From assembly GCA_949297215.1 (NCBI GenBank), contig CASFRV010000001.1, positions 620,001 to 684,000 of the forward strand: a stretch of 64,000 nt of DNA, in the 5' to 3' direction. Positions 1 through 9,962 of the stretch are shown piece after piece; within the stretch, counting starts at the first letter, position 1; each line of letters opens with the position of its first letter. The position numbers and the translations under genes were made by a program. The notes below the pieces were generated by a model. It made no database searches, was not told the DNA's origin, and saw only the letters and a program-made list of their open reading frames with translations. This DNA comes from an uncultured Bacteroidales bacterium (GTDB lineage: Bacteria > Bacteroidota > Bacteroidia > Bacteroidales > Bacteroidaceae).

Positions 1-74
1 TTTTTAAACGTATCTGTTAATTCTTCAATCGAAGAATGGCGTTTGAAGTTTGACAGATGTTCATATAATGTCAT
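1..74 (-). CDS. Start of an unidentified gene, cut by the window edge
   Basis: Reading leftwards, an ATG at 74 opens a frame that stays open for 24 codons to the window edge (begins MTLYEHLSNFKRHSSIEE). The ATG overlaps the stop codon of the CHAT-like gene at 71-643 in an ATGA arrangement, so the two are probably translated from one message. Too little is visible to name a family. Because small CHAT or caspase-like proteins usually act with a partner, the rest of this gene would be informative. The base composition is AT-rich, like the gene before it and unlike the core chromosome to the right. Confidence 0.6.
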   Translation of the reverse strand, partial: MTLYEHLSNFKRHSSIEELTDTFK

Positions 75-643
75 ACTGCAGTAAATTTAAGTTCTTCTAA
101 TAGCGAGCTATATGTTCTTCTGAACTTACTGGATTTATTTAGAATTATACCTATATTCTTGATGTGCATAAGCTCATTGAAATACGCCATGTCTGCTATT
201 GCCGACCTCATTGTATCTACTGATGACCTGTATCCAGTCACTAATTTCGCTCCTGTTTGTTCCTTAAATTTTAAGGCTAAGTTTTCGTTAGCCAACGTTC
301 GGCATGAACTAAAATGGACAATCTTGTTGAAAAAGAATTCTTTATTTAAATTGGCAAGTTCTGCCAAATCAATATCACCATTTTCTCCTTCAAACGAGAG
401 AGCATGATTCCATCCATGAGACGAGAAATAGATGATATCATACTTGTTAAATTTGCGTTTGTCATTGGTAAAGTAATCCATATAATATTGTAAATTTTCT
501 CTCGACAGAATATGTCTGTGTACAATATTACAGTTATAGAAGTTACTCAAGCAATCTAAAAGCAACTTAGTTTCAAGTTTAAACTGATTGCCCTTGTGGC
601 TGTTATATAGCCATTCCGTTTCAAAACAAATTATGTTATGCAT
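71..643 (-). CDS. CHAT/caspase-like protein (DUF6642-like), 190 aa
   Basis: The 190-residue product shows the fold signature of CHAT/caspase-like cysteine peptidases: a hydrophobic strand ending in a histidine (YDIIYFSSHGW, His76) and a second strand ending in a cysteine (IVHFSSCRTL, Cys114), followed by a GAKLVTGY segment. This pattern and the short length match what I remember of the DUF6642 family; that assignment is from memory. There is no signal peptide or membrane segment, so it is probably cytosolic. His76 and Cys114 are the likely catalytic dyad; the substrate cannot be predicted. The gene is AT-rich, is followed by an ATGA-overlapping gene, and lies next to decayed genes, which suggests an acquired accessory locus. 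Confidence 0.65.
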   Translation of the reverse strand: MHNIICFETEWLYNSHKGNQFKLETKLLLDCLSNFYNCNIVHRHILSRENLQYYMDYFTNDKRKFNKYDIIYFSSHGWNHALSFEGENGDIDLAELANLNKEFFFNKIVHFSSCRTLANENLALKFKEQTGAKLVTGYRSSVDTMRSAIADMAYFNELMHIKNIGIILNKSSKFRRTYSSLLEELKFTAV

Positions 644-666
644 AGTTTAATAAAGTATTACATTTA

Positions 667-868
667 TCACTCTGTACCAAGCTTATTTGGAATAAGGAGA
701 TTACGAACATCATTTCTTTAGATGCTTGCAATCTGGTATAATACAGGAATGGGAGGCTTCACCTTATTCATGACATACGGATTAACCATGTTGAAAGTCT
801 TTCCAACCTGTTTTCAATTCTGTTTGGCAAATGCCCTTAGCCTCCAAAACCTCTTATATTAGATTCAT
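667..868 (-). pseudogene. Decayed XRE-type helix-turn-helix regulator
   Basis: Reading leftwards from an ATG at 868, the translation begins MNLI-stop-EVLEAKGICQTEL and then needs a shift of frame to continue as VGKTFNMVNPYV, KPPIPVLYQIASI, stop, RNDVRNLLI, and a final stop at 667-669. The pieces line up with the small XRE regulators of Bacteroidota, in which a helix with QTxLA is followed by KTFNMVN-like recognition-helix residues and a VLYxIAxIL segment. Two internal stops and one frameshift mean it cannot make the full protein. Regulators of this type often sit beside restriction-modification genes; none intact is visible here. Confidence 0.55.
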
Positions 869-1003
869 ATTTGCATTATTTCGTCTAACGGCTACAAAGG
901 TGCATAATTTATTTGGTAAGTGGCTCGTTTAAGAAAAGAGATTGTTACTTTTGAAGCGATAAACGCATGATTTGAAAAAGCAAAATTGGGAAATGTAATA
1001 AAA

Positions 1004-1660
1004 TCAACAGATTTGCAGATAATAACTCGTCTAAGCAGTAATTTATCGTAAACATTTTTATTAGCAACTTATCTGTCAAAAAAGTATATTCAGACAGAAC
1101 GAAACAAGCTCAATACTAACATTTGCCATGATACCCAATAGCAGTTTTGCTATCTCTTTCTCCGAACGATTACGGTTGCTTCGGATAGTTTTCTGCCGGG
1201 CGCCCATTTCTTACTGATATACGTTTCGTACCATTTTAGTGGTGTCAAACGCCTCACGGTTAGGAAATCACTGGTAAGGCCACGCTATCTGCGCCTTGAC
1301 GTTGTCAAACGCACAGTCTACCGCCATTTCATCGCGGTTCTTGCTTTTTCCCTATAACCCTTAGCATCCCACAAATCTTTGAAAATGCGCTACTTGCAGC
1401 AGAATTGCGCGATAATCTTGTTGATTATAACCCGTCCTATAATTGAGACAAATCCATTCTTCTCTTTGTTTCTGTTTACGCAGAAAGCGAGCATGAAAGT
1501 GCTTCTCATAATCCCACTTTTGACCAAAATAAAAAGTAGGATATGGTGGTTTTAAAGGCAGAATGCAAACATATGCAGAATTCTGAAATATGAACCAATC
1601 GTAGCCAAACTATTTGATGTCAGTGAGAATGCTCAATTTCACTTTATTCTGTGTTTTATC
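1004..1660 (-). pseudogene. Decayed coding remnant, family not identified
   Basis: In one leftward frame most of this stretch reads as plausible protein, for example FYFGQKWDYEKHFHARF, REEWICLNYRTGYNQQDY, KNRDEMAVDCAFDNVKAQIA and RSNRNRSEKEIAKLLLGI, but it is broken by several in-frame stops. Near 1350-1380 it appears to change frame briefly (KDLWDAKGYREK reads in another frame). The strings are rich in charged and aromatic residues and do not look like chance translation. I do not recognise the family; a mobile-element protein is a guess. It lies upstream of the decayed regulator on the same strand. Confidence 0.45.
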
Positions 1661-1678
1661 CTATTATTTTTATAATGA

Positions 1679-3805
<2,127 letters not shown>

Positions 3806-3806
3806 G

Positions 3807-3841
3807 AAAAAATGACGGGCTTTTTCAGTCCGTCATTTTTT
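3807..3841. terminator. Bidirectional terminator between ligA and the ferredoxin gene
   Basis: AAAAAATGACGG and CCGTCATTTTTT form a perfect 12-bp stem around an 11-base loop. The A and T flanks let it work in both directions for the two converging genes. Confidence 0.85.
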
Positions 3842-3852
3842 CTGTATCCTTT

Positions 3853-4623
3853 TCAAAGGGCGCCTGCCGGCCCCGGGTAGCGCCCTTTTCCGCGCGTGAA
3901 AGGCCCGTACCCGATGCAGCTTTGCGGACAAGCATGGTAGCAGGCCAGGCACATGGTGCAGCGATGCTGCCACGTGGGCCTCCCCTCCGCGTCGGGCCGG
4001 ATGTTGCCCATGGGGCAGGCCTTGGCACAAGCTCCGCAACCCACGCAGCCGGCGCCGGCCCGGAAGCGGGCATCGTCCGTGAGCACGCGGTTGAAGAACG
4101 GCCGCAGCACATGGCTCTTTATCCACGGAAATGCGCCGGGCTTGACGTCGCAAACATTCCTTTCGCGCCGCCTTATGGCCGTTGCCACCCTTTCGAGCCT
4201 CGGGCCGGCGGCTTCCAGTTTGTGGCGGACCGTCGCCTCGTCGTCCACGTCGAAGCCGGGCAACGCCACGTAGGTGTTGGGCATGGCTATGGAGAAGGCC
4301 GCCGACAGCCGGCAACCTTTTGATTGCAGGAGGCTTGCCGTGAGGCGGTCGGTGCGCCCGACGTCGTCGCCGCAGGTGCAGACCACGTAGACGTAGTTCC
4401 CCGAGGCGGGGCGGAAGGCGTCGCTGCGCAACCATTTTTCGACAAACAGCGGTGGCCCCCAGGCATATACGGGAAACACGAGCCCCGTGCAGGCATCTGC
4501 TCCGTCGGCCGGCTTATCCGTTTCATGGGTGGCCGTCATTTCGACCGCCGTGTTGTGCAGCAGAGCGGCCAGCCGCAAAGCAACGGCCCGGCTGTTTCCC
4601 GTTCCCGAAAAGTAGTAAATCAT
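3853..4623 (-). CDS. EFR1-type flavodoxin-ferredoxin fusion protein
   Basis: The 256-residue protein joins two redox modules. The N-terminus has a flavodoxin-like FMN site (YYFSGTGNSRAVA), and the C-terminus has two 4Fe-4S motifs of the bacterial ferredoxin kind, CVGCGACAKACP and CTMCLACYHACP. This layout is that of the EFR1 family ferrodoxins, presumed cytosolic electron carriers with unknown partners. It follows ispE on the same strand with a gap of nine bases. The last two enzymes of the MEP pathway, made elsewhere in the genome, need electrons for their iron-sulfur clusters, so a link to isoprenoid synthesis is possible, but that is inference from position only. Confidence 0.85.
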   Translation of the reverse strand: MIYYFSGTGNSRAVALRLAALLHNTAVEMTATHETDKPADGADACTGLVFPVYAWGPPLFVEKWLRSDAFRPASGNYVYVVCTCGDDVGRTDRLTASLLQSKGCRLSAAFSIAMPNTYVALPGFDVDDEATVRHKLEAAGPRLERVATAIRRRERNVCDVKPGAFPWIKSHVLRPFFNRVLTDDARFRAGAGCVGCGACAKACPMGNIRPDAEGRPTWQHRCTMCLACYHACPQSCIGYGPFTRGKGRYPGPAGAL

Positions 4624-4632
4624 GTCGGTGCG

Positions 4633-5454
4633 TTATAAATGGACCTGAAAGACGAAACAGTCGGAAAAGACGCGTTCCGCCTCGTCCACCTTGTGGCTAA
4701 ACAAGCCGTAGACGGCGCTTCCGCTCCCCGTCATCGAAGCATAAAGGGCGCCCATATCGTAGAGCGTTTCCTTGATGGCGGCAATCGTGGGGTGAGCCGG
4801 GAATACGCTTGCCTCAAAGTCGTTGCCGATGCATTCGCGCCATTTCTCAACGGGCTGTTGCAACGCCCGGCGCAGGTCGCATGCCGGGCGGCGCGGCGTA
4901 ATGCCGGCATAAGCCTCGCGCGTGGAGACAGAGACTGCCGGCTTCACCAGCACCAGCACATAGCCCCGCAGCGACAGGTCGATAGGGGTCAGGCGGTCGC
5001 CGATGCCCGTGGCATAGCAGGGACGCGAGCGCACGAAAAAGGCACAATCGGCTCCGAAAGCGCTCACACGCCGCTCCATCTCCTCGGCTGAAAGCCCCAG
5101 CGCGAAGGTTTCGTTGAGCATCGTCATCATGGCCGCCGCGTCGCTGCTGCCCCCGCCCAGGCCGGCCCCCGTTGGCACGCGCTTGTAGAGATAGATGTCG
5201 AGCGGAGGCAAGTGGAACTCCCGGCGCATGGCTTCGTAGACGCGTACGATGAGGTTCTGCTCGGGCCGGCCGTCAATTTTCAGGCCGGCCGTTTGCAGCG
5301 CATACGGTGCGTTGCTGCCTTTCAGCGGCTTGATTTCCAGATTGTCGTGCAGCGGGATGGGGTAGAACACGGTTTCCAGATCGTGGTAGCCGTCCGGCCG
5401 CCTGGCGGTGACGTACAGCCCTATGTTGATCTTAGATGGGGGAAAGGATAGCAT
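4633..5454 (-). CDS. ispE: 4-diphosphocytidyl-2-C-methyl-D-erythritol kinase IspE
   Basis: A GHMP-family kinase of 273 residues that phosphorylates CDP-methylerythritol in the MEP route to isoprenoids. Visible motifs are the N-terminal SKINIGLYVTARRPDGYHDL, the glycine-rich ATP loop VPTGAGLGGGSSDAAA near residue 95-110, and the C-terminal SMTGSGSAVYGLF. Length is normal for Bacteroidota IspE. The window also carries dxr, another MEP enzyme, at 8252-9421 in a separate operon. A -7 element lies 21 bases upstream of the ATG. Confidence 0.96.
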   Translation of the reverse strand: MLSFPPSKINIGLYVTARRPDGYHDLETVFYPIPLHDNLEIKPLKGSNAPYALQTAGLKIDGRPEQNLIVRVYEAMRREFHLPPLDIYLYKRVPTGAGLGGGSSDAAAMMTMLNETFALGLSAEEMERRVSAFGADCAFFVRSRPCYATGIGDRLTPIDLSLRGYVLVLVKPAVSVSTREAYAGITPRRPACDLRRALQQPVEKWRECIGNDFEASVFPAHPTIAAIKETLYDMGALYASMTGSGSAVYGLFSHKVDEAERVFSDCFVFQVHL

Positions 5455-5474
5455 AAATGATGGGTTTTACGTTT

Positions 5475-5482
5475 CAAATTTA
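5475..5482 (-). promoter_or_regulatory. Putative -7 element of ispE
   Basis: On the minus strand TAAATTTG matches TAnnTTTG. A TTGG at 5502-5505 stands about 19 bases further upstream as a weak -33 element. The distance to the ispE ATG is short but normal for this phylum. Confidence 0.45.
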
Positions 5483-5583
5483 GCATTTGCGCCCGGAACG
5501 GCCAAGACGCGCCGGGCTTTTCTGTCCTACTGCCCGTCCGCTCAGAGCTCCGTGCCCGCGACGCGGCGGCCGTTTCGCAGAAA

Positions 5584-6516
5584 ATGCCGAACTTTGCGGC
5601 CATGATGTGGATCATTGTCCTGACGATATGGAGCTTTGCGCTCGTGGGCTACGTCTTGCGCCGCCGTTGGCAGCCTTCGATGGACGTGCCCGTCCGCCTG
5701 CTGGTATGGCTGCTGCTATTTCTCGTGGGGTGGGAGGTGGGAGCCGACCGTTCCCTCGTGCGCAGCTGGCGCAGCCTGGGCGCCGACGCCTTGTGCGTTA
5801 CGCTTCTCACCGTGGCAAGCTGCGCTGTCGGCGCCCGCCTGTTCCTGCGCTGTGTGCGCGTGCCCGTATGTACGCCCCCGGCGGGTGGCGGCCGGCCGGG
5901 GGCTACGCTGTGGGCAAACGTGCGGAGCAACCTGGTCTACGTCGGGTTCTTTCTCGCGGGGGGAGCCGTCGGTTTTTCCACGTGGTTTCCGCCCCTGCCG
6001 GCCGGAGCGTCGTCGGCAGCCCTCTTTCTGCTGCTGGCAGCCGTGGGCTTCCACATCGGGCAGAACGACACGCTGCGCGCCAGTCTGCGCCGGGTGGACC
6101 GCCGCCTGTTGCTGCTGCCGCTCGTCACCATCGTGTCGACGTGGGCAGGCGCGCTGCTCACATCCATTGTCATGCCCCATCACACGGTGGCCGAATGGCT
6201 GGCCGTCGGGTCGGGCTTCGGCTATTATTCCCTTTCGGGCATTCTCATCAGCGAAGCCATCAGCCCGGCCCTGGGCACCGTGGCCATTGCCCACAACATC
6301 CTGCGCGAGCTTTGCGTCCTGCTGGGCGCTCCTTTTCTGGCCCGCCTGTGCGGCCCCCTGGCTCCGGTGAGCGTGGGCGGCGCCACGTCGGGCGATACGT
6401 CGCTGCCGGCCATTGCTGCTGCGAGCGGCAGCGTGTTTGTTCCCCTCTCCATCTATCACGGTGTGTCGGTCGACTTCACCGTTCCCTTTCTCGTTTCCTT
6501 TTTCTGCTCGTTCTGA
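5584..6516 (+). CDS. LysO-family (DUF340) lysine exporter
   Basis: The 310-residue protein is strongly hydrophobic, with about eight to ten membrane segments. Its second half carries the LysO signature: GSGFGYYSLSGILISE, then TVAIAHNILRE, the GGATSGDTSLP loop and a final HGVSVDFTVPFLVSFFCS. LysO of Escherichia coli exports lysine and toxic analogues such as thialysine across the inner membrane; the same activity is inferred here. It is divergent from ispE. ATG codons at 5584 and 5602 are both possible starts; the first gives a complete first membrane helix plus a few polar residues. Confidence 0.85.
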   Translation: MPNFAAMMWIIVLTIWSFALVGYVLRRRWQPSMDVPVRLLVWLLLFLVGWEVGADRSLVRSWRSLGADALCVTLLTVASCAVGARLFLRCVRVPVCTPPAGGGRPGATLWANVRSNLVYVGFFLAGGAVGFSTWFPPLPAGASSAALFLLLAAVGFHIGQNDTLRASLRRVDRRLLLLPLVTIVSTWAGALLTSIVMPHHTVAEWLAVGSGFGYYSLSGILISEAISPALGTVAIAHNILRELCVLLGAPFLARLCGPLAPVSVGGATSGDTSLPAIAAASGSVFVPLSIYHGVSVDFTVPFLVSFFCSF

Positions 6517-6654
6517 GTGGCCTCTGCCGGGCTCTGATGCGCGCTGCACGTAGAGATGCGCTGTGCCGCCTCGCTGCCTCTTCCCGCACCGCTCTGTCAG
6601 CGGCGCGGCGGGCAGGTCGGCTGATGCCAGTTCTGCCACCCGGTCGTTGCCGTC

Positions 6655-6767
6655 GTGAAAATTTATTTTCAAGCCCGTTGCCTGCTTTTTCAAGCCGGCA
6701 ACGTCCGCTTTGCTCCCGGCTTCGTGCGTTTTGACGCCGGCTCCGGTACATGGAGCCGGGAGCAAAA
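6655..6767. repeat. Intergenic repeat cluster with CTCCCGGC/GCCGGGAG motifs
   Basis: The 333-base gap between lysO and rseP has no gene. From about 6655 it contains several copies of a short motif: TTTTCAAGCCGGCAACG, TTTGCTCCCGGCTTCG, TTTTGACGCCGGCTCC, and then the inverse GCCGGGAGCAAAAGG. The same TTTTGCTCCCGGC core and GCCGGCAAAACG units recur at 38457-38564. This looks like a dispersed intergenic repeat family of this genome. Confidence 0.5.
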
Positions 6768-6780
6768 GGCCTGCGGACAC

Positions 6781-6824
6781 AAAAAAGGCGCCCCCGCTCT
6801 CTGTGCTTGGAGAGCGGGGGCGCC
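6781..6824 (-). terminator. Terminator of the tsaB-rseP operon
   Basis: GGCGCCCCCGCTCTC (6787-6801) pairs perfectly with GAGAGCGGGGGCGCC (6810-6824). On the minus strand the stem is followed by six T, immediately downstream of rseP. Confidence 0.9.
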
Positions 6825-6849
6825 CGTATGAATGGATTTCGCGGGGACG

Positions 6850-8232
6850 TCAGAAGACGAAATGAACAAAGTCGTTGAAGATGGCGTAGGCCATCAGCAG
6901 GAGCAGCAACGTCATGCCCACCATCTGGGCAACCTCCATGAAGCGGTCGCTGGGCTTACGCCGCGTGACCACTTCGTAGAGCAGGAAGAACACATGGCCA
7001 CCGTCGAGGGCCGGTATGGGCAATATGTTCATGAAAGCCAAAATCAAGCTGATGAAGGCCGTCAGCTCCCAAAAGCGCTCCCAATTCCAAGCCGTGGGGA
7101 AAAGGCTGCCGATGGCTCCGAAGCTGCCCACGCTCTGGGCGCCTTCCTTCGTAGCCAGGTATTTCAGGTCGTCCACGTAGCCGCTCAGCACGTTCCAGCC
7201 GTGAACGGCGCCGGCCGGGAACGACTCGAAAAAGCCATAGCTCACGGTGCGCTGCTCGTAATCGGACCAAGGATTGTACCACACAAGCCCCATCATATAA
7301 TTCTCGCCGAGCTGCAGGCGCAGACTGTCGACGCGGTTGCTCCCGGCGTGCTGCACAGCCACCGTGACGTTGCGCAGGGCCAGGCTGTCGGCCGGCTTGC
7401 CGGCTGCGAGCACGTCGCTCATGCGGCCGCGCAGGTCGGAAACCTCGTTAGACGTCGTCACGGGCGTGCCCGCATAGGCCGTCATGCGGTCGCCGGGACG
7501 GATGCCGGCCTTGTCGGCGGGCGAACCGGGCACCACGCTGTCGACAAGCGCCGGCGCAAGCGGGTAGAGGAAGGGGGGCTGCTCCTTCATCATGTCGAGC
7601 AGGTTGAGCCCGCCCGGCAAGGCAAAGGTCACCTCCTTGCCGTCGCGCAAGACCGTTACGGAACGGGCGTTGCTGATGTCGCGATAGACGTCGCCGATGC
7701 TTTGCGAGCTGTCGAAACGGTCGAACGAGCCCACATCGGTGCGCAGGGGGATGTCGCCGTCGCGGAAGCCGAGCTGCTGCGCCGTTTCGTTGAACTTAAA
7801 GCCGTGTTTCATGTTCTCAATGGGCGTGTAGGTGTCGCCCCACGTAAAGAGAATCATGGCATAGATGAAGAAGGCAAGAAGAAAGTTGACCAGCACGCCG
7901 CCCACCATGATGAGCAGACGCTGCCAGGCCGGCTTGGCCCGGAACTCCCAGGGCTTGACGGGCTGCTTCATCTGTTCGCGGTCCATCGACTCGTCGATCA
8001 TGCCCGCAATCTTCACGTAGCCTCCCAGCGGCAGCCAGCCGAGCGCGTAGGTCGTGTCGCTGCGGCGGGGCTTGAACTTGGCAAGCGTGAACCACGGGTC
8101 GAAGAAAAGGCAGAACTTTTCCACGCGCACCTTGAAGAGCTTGGCGAAAAGGAAATGACCGCCTTCGTGCAGGAGTATCAGGATGGAAAAGCAGAGGATG
8201 AGCTGTAAAGCCCGGATGAGAAATACTTCCAT
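6850..8232 (-). CDS. rseP: RIP metalloprotease RseP (site-2 protease)
   Basis: An inner-membrane zinc protease of 460 residues that cleaves substrates within the membrane, classically anti-sigma factors. The active-site motif HEGGHF sits in the first membrane helix (residues about 22-27), and the third zinc ligand lies in MNILPIPALDGGH near residue 400. Between them is a long periplasmic region with a recognisable PDZ domain (VVPGSPADKAGIRPGDRM). It is the last gene of the leftward operon, 19 bases after dxr, an order seen often in Bacteroidota, and ends at a strong terminator. Confidence 0.95.
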   Translation of the reverse strand: MEVFLIRALQLILCFSILILLHEGGHFLFAKLFKVRVEKFCLFFDPWFTLAKFKPRRSDTTYALGWLPLGGYVKIAGMIDESMDREQMKQPVKPWEFRAKPAWQRLLIMVGGVLVNFLLAFFIYAMILFTWGDTYTPIENMKHGFKFNETAQQLGFRDGDIPLRTDVGSFDRFDSSQSIGDVYRDISNARSVTVLRDGKEVTFALPGGLNLLDMMKEQPPFLYPLAPALVDSVVPGSPADKAGIRPGDRMTAYAGTPVTTSNEVSDLRGRMSDVLAAGKPADSLALRNVTVAVQHAGSNRVDSLRLQLGENYMMGLVWYNPWSDYEQRTVSYGFFESFPAGAVHGWNVLSGYVDDLKYLATKEGAQSVGSFGAIGSLFPTAWNWERFWELTAFISLILAFMNILPIPALDGGHVFFLLYEVVTRRKPSDRFMEVAQMVGMTLLLLLMAYAIFNDFVHFVF

Positions 8233-8251
8233 GTTTGGTTTCGGATGTTTA

Positions 8252-9421
8252 TCAACGTAAATATTGTTTCATGATTTCGCCGGCCACGCTGCGCGCCTCG
8301 GCATCGGTGGCAAAATAGTCGTCGAGCGTGGGCGACGCCACGCGGGACACGCCCTGCATGGTGCGGGCTATGATTTCGGAGATGGCCGGGAAGGCTATGC
8401 GGTCTTCGCGAAACGCGGCATTGGCCACCTCGTTGGCCGCGTTCATGACGCACGGCGCGTTGCCTCCCAGCGCGGCAGCCTCGTAGGCCAGCCGCAAACA
8501 GGGGAAACGGTCGAAGTCGGGCCGCTCGAACGTGAGACGGCCGAGCGCAAAGAGGTCGGGGCCGTCGTTGCCCTCCAAAGGCAACCGCTCGGGAAAGGAC
8601 AGGGCATACTGGATGGGCAGGCGCATGTCGGGCAGGCCGAGCTGTGCCTTGACTGCCCCGTCGACAAAACGGACGGCCGAATGGACGATGCTTTCGGGAT
8701 GGACCACCACCTCGACATCGGAGGGACCGACGCCGAAAAGCCAGCAGGCCTCGATCATCTCAAAGCCCTTGTTCATCATCGTGGCAGAATCGATGGTTAT
8801 CTTTGCGCCCATTTTCCAATTGGGGTGGCAAAGCGCTTCGGCACTGCCGACGCCGGAGAGCTGCTCCGCGCTCATCGTGCGGAACGGACCGCCCGAAGCC
8901 GTGAGCAGGATTTTGGCTATTTTGTTCTGCCCCTCGCCGACAATACACTGGAAAATGGCGGAATGCTCGCTGTCAACGGGCAGGACGGGCACGCGGTTTT
9001 CGGCGGCCAGACGGGTGATGACGTCGCCCGCCACAACGAGCGTTTCCTTATTGGCCAGGGCCACAGTTTTGCCGGCGCGGATGGCGCTGACCGTGGGGCG
9101 GAGTCCCGAAAAACCAACCATGGCCGCCAGCACCATATCGACAGGAGCGGCCTCGACAACCTCGCAAAGAGCTTGCGCTCCGGCATAGACCTTGACGGGC
9201 AAGTCGGCCAGCAGCTCGCGCAGGCGGTCGTATTTTTCCTCGTTGGCGATGACAACGGCGTCGGGCCGGAACTGACGGGCCTGGGCTGCCAGGCGGTCGA
9301 CGTTGTTGTTGGCCGTCAACACATAGGCTTCGAAGCGGTCAGGGTGCTGACGGATGACGTCGAGCGCCTGCGTGCCGATGGAGCCGGTGGACCCCAGAAG
9401 GGCTATTTTTTTCTTCTTCAT
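8252..9421 (-). CDS. dxr: 1-deoxy-D-xylulose 5-phosphate reductoisomerase Dxr
   Basis: The 389-residue enzyme makes 2-C-methyl-D-erythritol 4-phosphate, the committed step of the MEP pathway. The NADPH site LLGSTGSIGTQ is at the N-terminus; the metal and substrate residues are in VLPVDSEHSAIFQ and in TASGGPFR, and SATMMNKGFE follows. The frame is open for 29 more codons upstream, but these run into rimM and do not resemble Dxr, so the ATG at 9421 (MKKKKIALLG) was chosen. It starts four bases after rimM ends. Dxr is the target of fosmidomycin. Confidence 0.97.
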   Translation of the reverse strand: MKKKKIALLGSTGSIGTQALDVIRQHPDRFEAYVLTANNNVDRLAAQARQFRPDAVVIANEEKYDRLRELLADLPVKVYAGAQALCEVVEAAPVDMVLAAMVGFSGLRPTVSAIRAGKTVALANKETLVVAGDVITRLAAENRVPVLPVDSEHSAIFQCIVGEGQNKIAKILLTASGGPFRTMSAEQLSGVGSAEALCHPNWKMGAKITIDSATMMNKGFEMIEACWLFGVGPSDVEVVVHPESIVHSAVRFVDGAVKAQLGLPDMRLPIQYALSFPERLPLEGNDGPDLFALGRLTFERPDFDRFPCLRLAYEAAALGGNAPCVMNAANEVANAAFREDRIAFPAISEIIARTMQGVSRVASPTLDDYFATDAEARSVAGEIMKQYLR

Positions 9422-9425
9422 GCGT

Positions 9426-9962
9426 TTAAGACTCTTGTGAAAGTTCCAAAAGTCCGTCGGGAAGGGACAGATGGAGGCTGCGGCCGTGGTGGTCGAAGGC
9501 CGTAACAAAATCGGTGTGGAAGGGAACGAGCCACGAACGGCCGTCGGCGGCCGTAATGGTGAGCAGCACGTTGGCCGAGCGGTCGTCGACGTCGGTTATG
9601 CTCCCCAGACGCGTGTCGTCGTCCACGTAGACGGCGTAGCCCGTAAGGGCTTTCAACGACTGAAAGGCCGGCTCATCGTCGTCGGGGACGTGGGACAGGG
9701 GATAGAAAACCTTCGTGCCGACCAGCGAACGGGCGCGGCGCTCGTCGTCGACGTGCTCAAACTTGAAGATGGCCACCTCGTTGCTCTTGAACCTGTATTC
9801 TTCCCAAAAGAAAGGAACGAGGATGCCGTCTATCTGCATAATGAGATACTCGGCATCGCCGCGGTCGAAAACATCGTCGGTGAAGCGGAGCTCCACCTCG
9901 CCGCTGATGCCGCGGCTCTTGGCAATATATCCTATCTGAAAAACTTCGTCGGCGTTTATCAT
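9426..9962 (-). CDS. rimM: Ribosome maturation factor RimM
   Basis: At 178 residues this has the usual RimM layout: an N-terminal barrel with IGYIAKSRGISGEVEL and a C-terminal PRC barrel with SWLVPFHTDFV. RimM assists assembly of the 30S head by binding ribosomal protein S19. Its start overlaps the murA stop by four bases (ATGA), so the two are translationally coupled. The location between murA and dxr is typical of Bacteroidota, in contrast to the rpsP-rimM-trmD operon of many other bacteria; rpsP is elsewhere in this window. Confidence 0.95.
   Translation of the reverse strand: MINADEVFQIGYIAKSRGISGEVELRFTDDVFDRGDAEYLIMQIDGILVPFFWEEYRFKSNEVAIFKFEHVDDERRARSLVGTKVFYPLSHVPDDDEPAFQSLKALTGYAVYVDDDTRLGSITDVDDRSANVLLTITAADGRSWLVPFHTDFVTAFDHHGRSLHLSLPDGLLELSQES

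Noticed and set aside
5491-5521. GCCCGG...CCGGGC stem followed by TTTTC between ispE and lysO
   Set aside because: It looks like a terminator but no gene on the plus strand ends before it; probably chance in GC-rich DNA or an upstream regulatory hairpin without support.
5487-6734. 415-codon frame overlapping the LysO-type gene
   Set aside because: Proline/arginine-rich translation in an alternative frame; the LysO frame has clear membrane segments and motifs.
6832-8208. 458-codon open frame opposite rseP, and similar long frames opposite dxr (8264-9505) and murA (10010-11278)
   Set aside because: They have no recognisable domains and lie exactly against well-identified genes.
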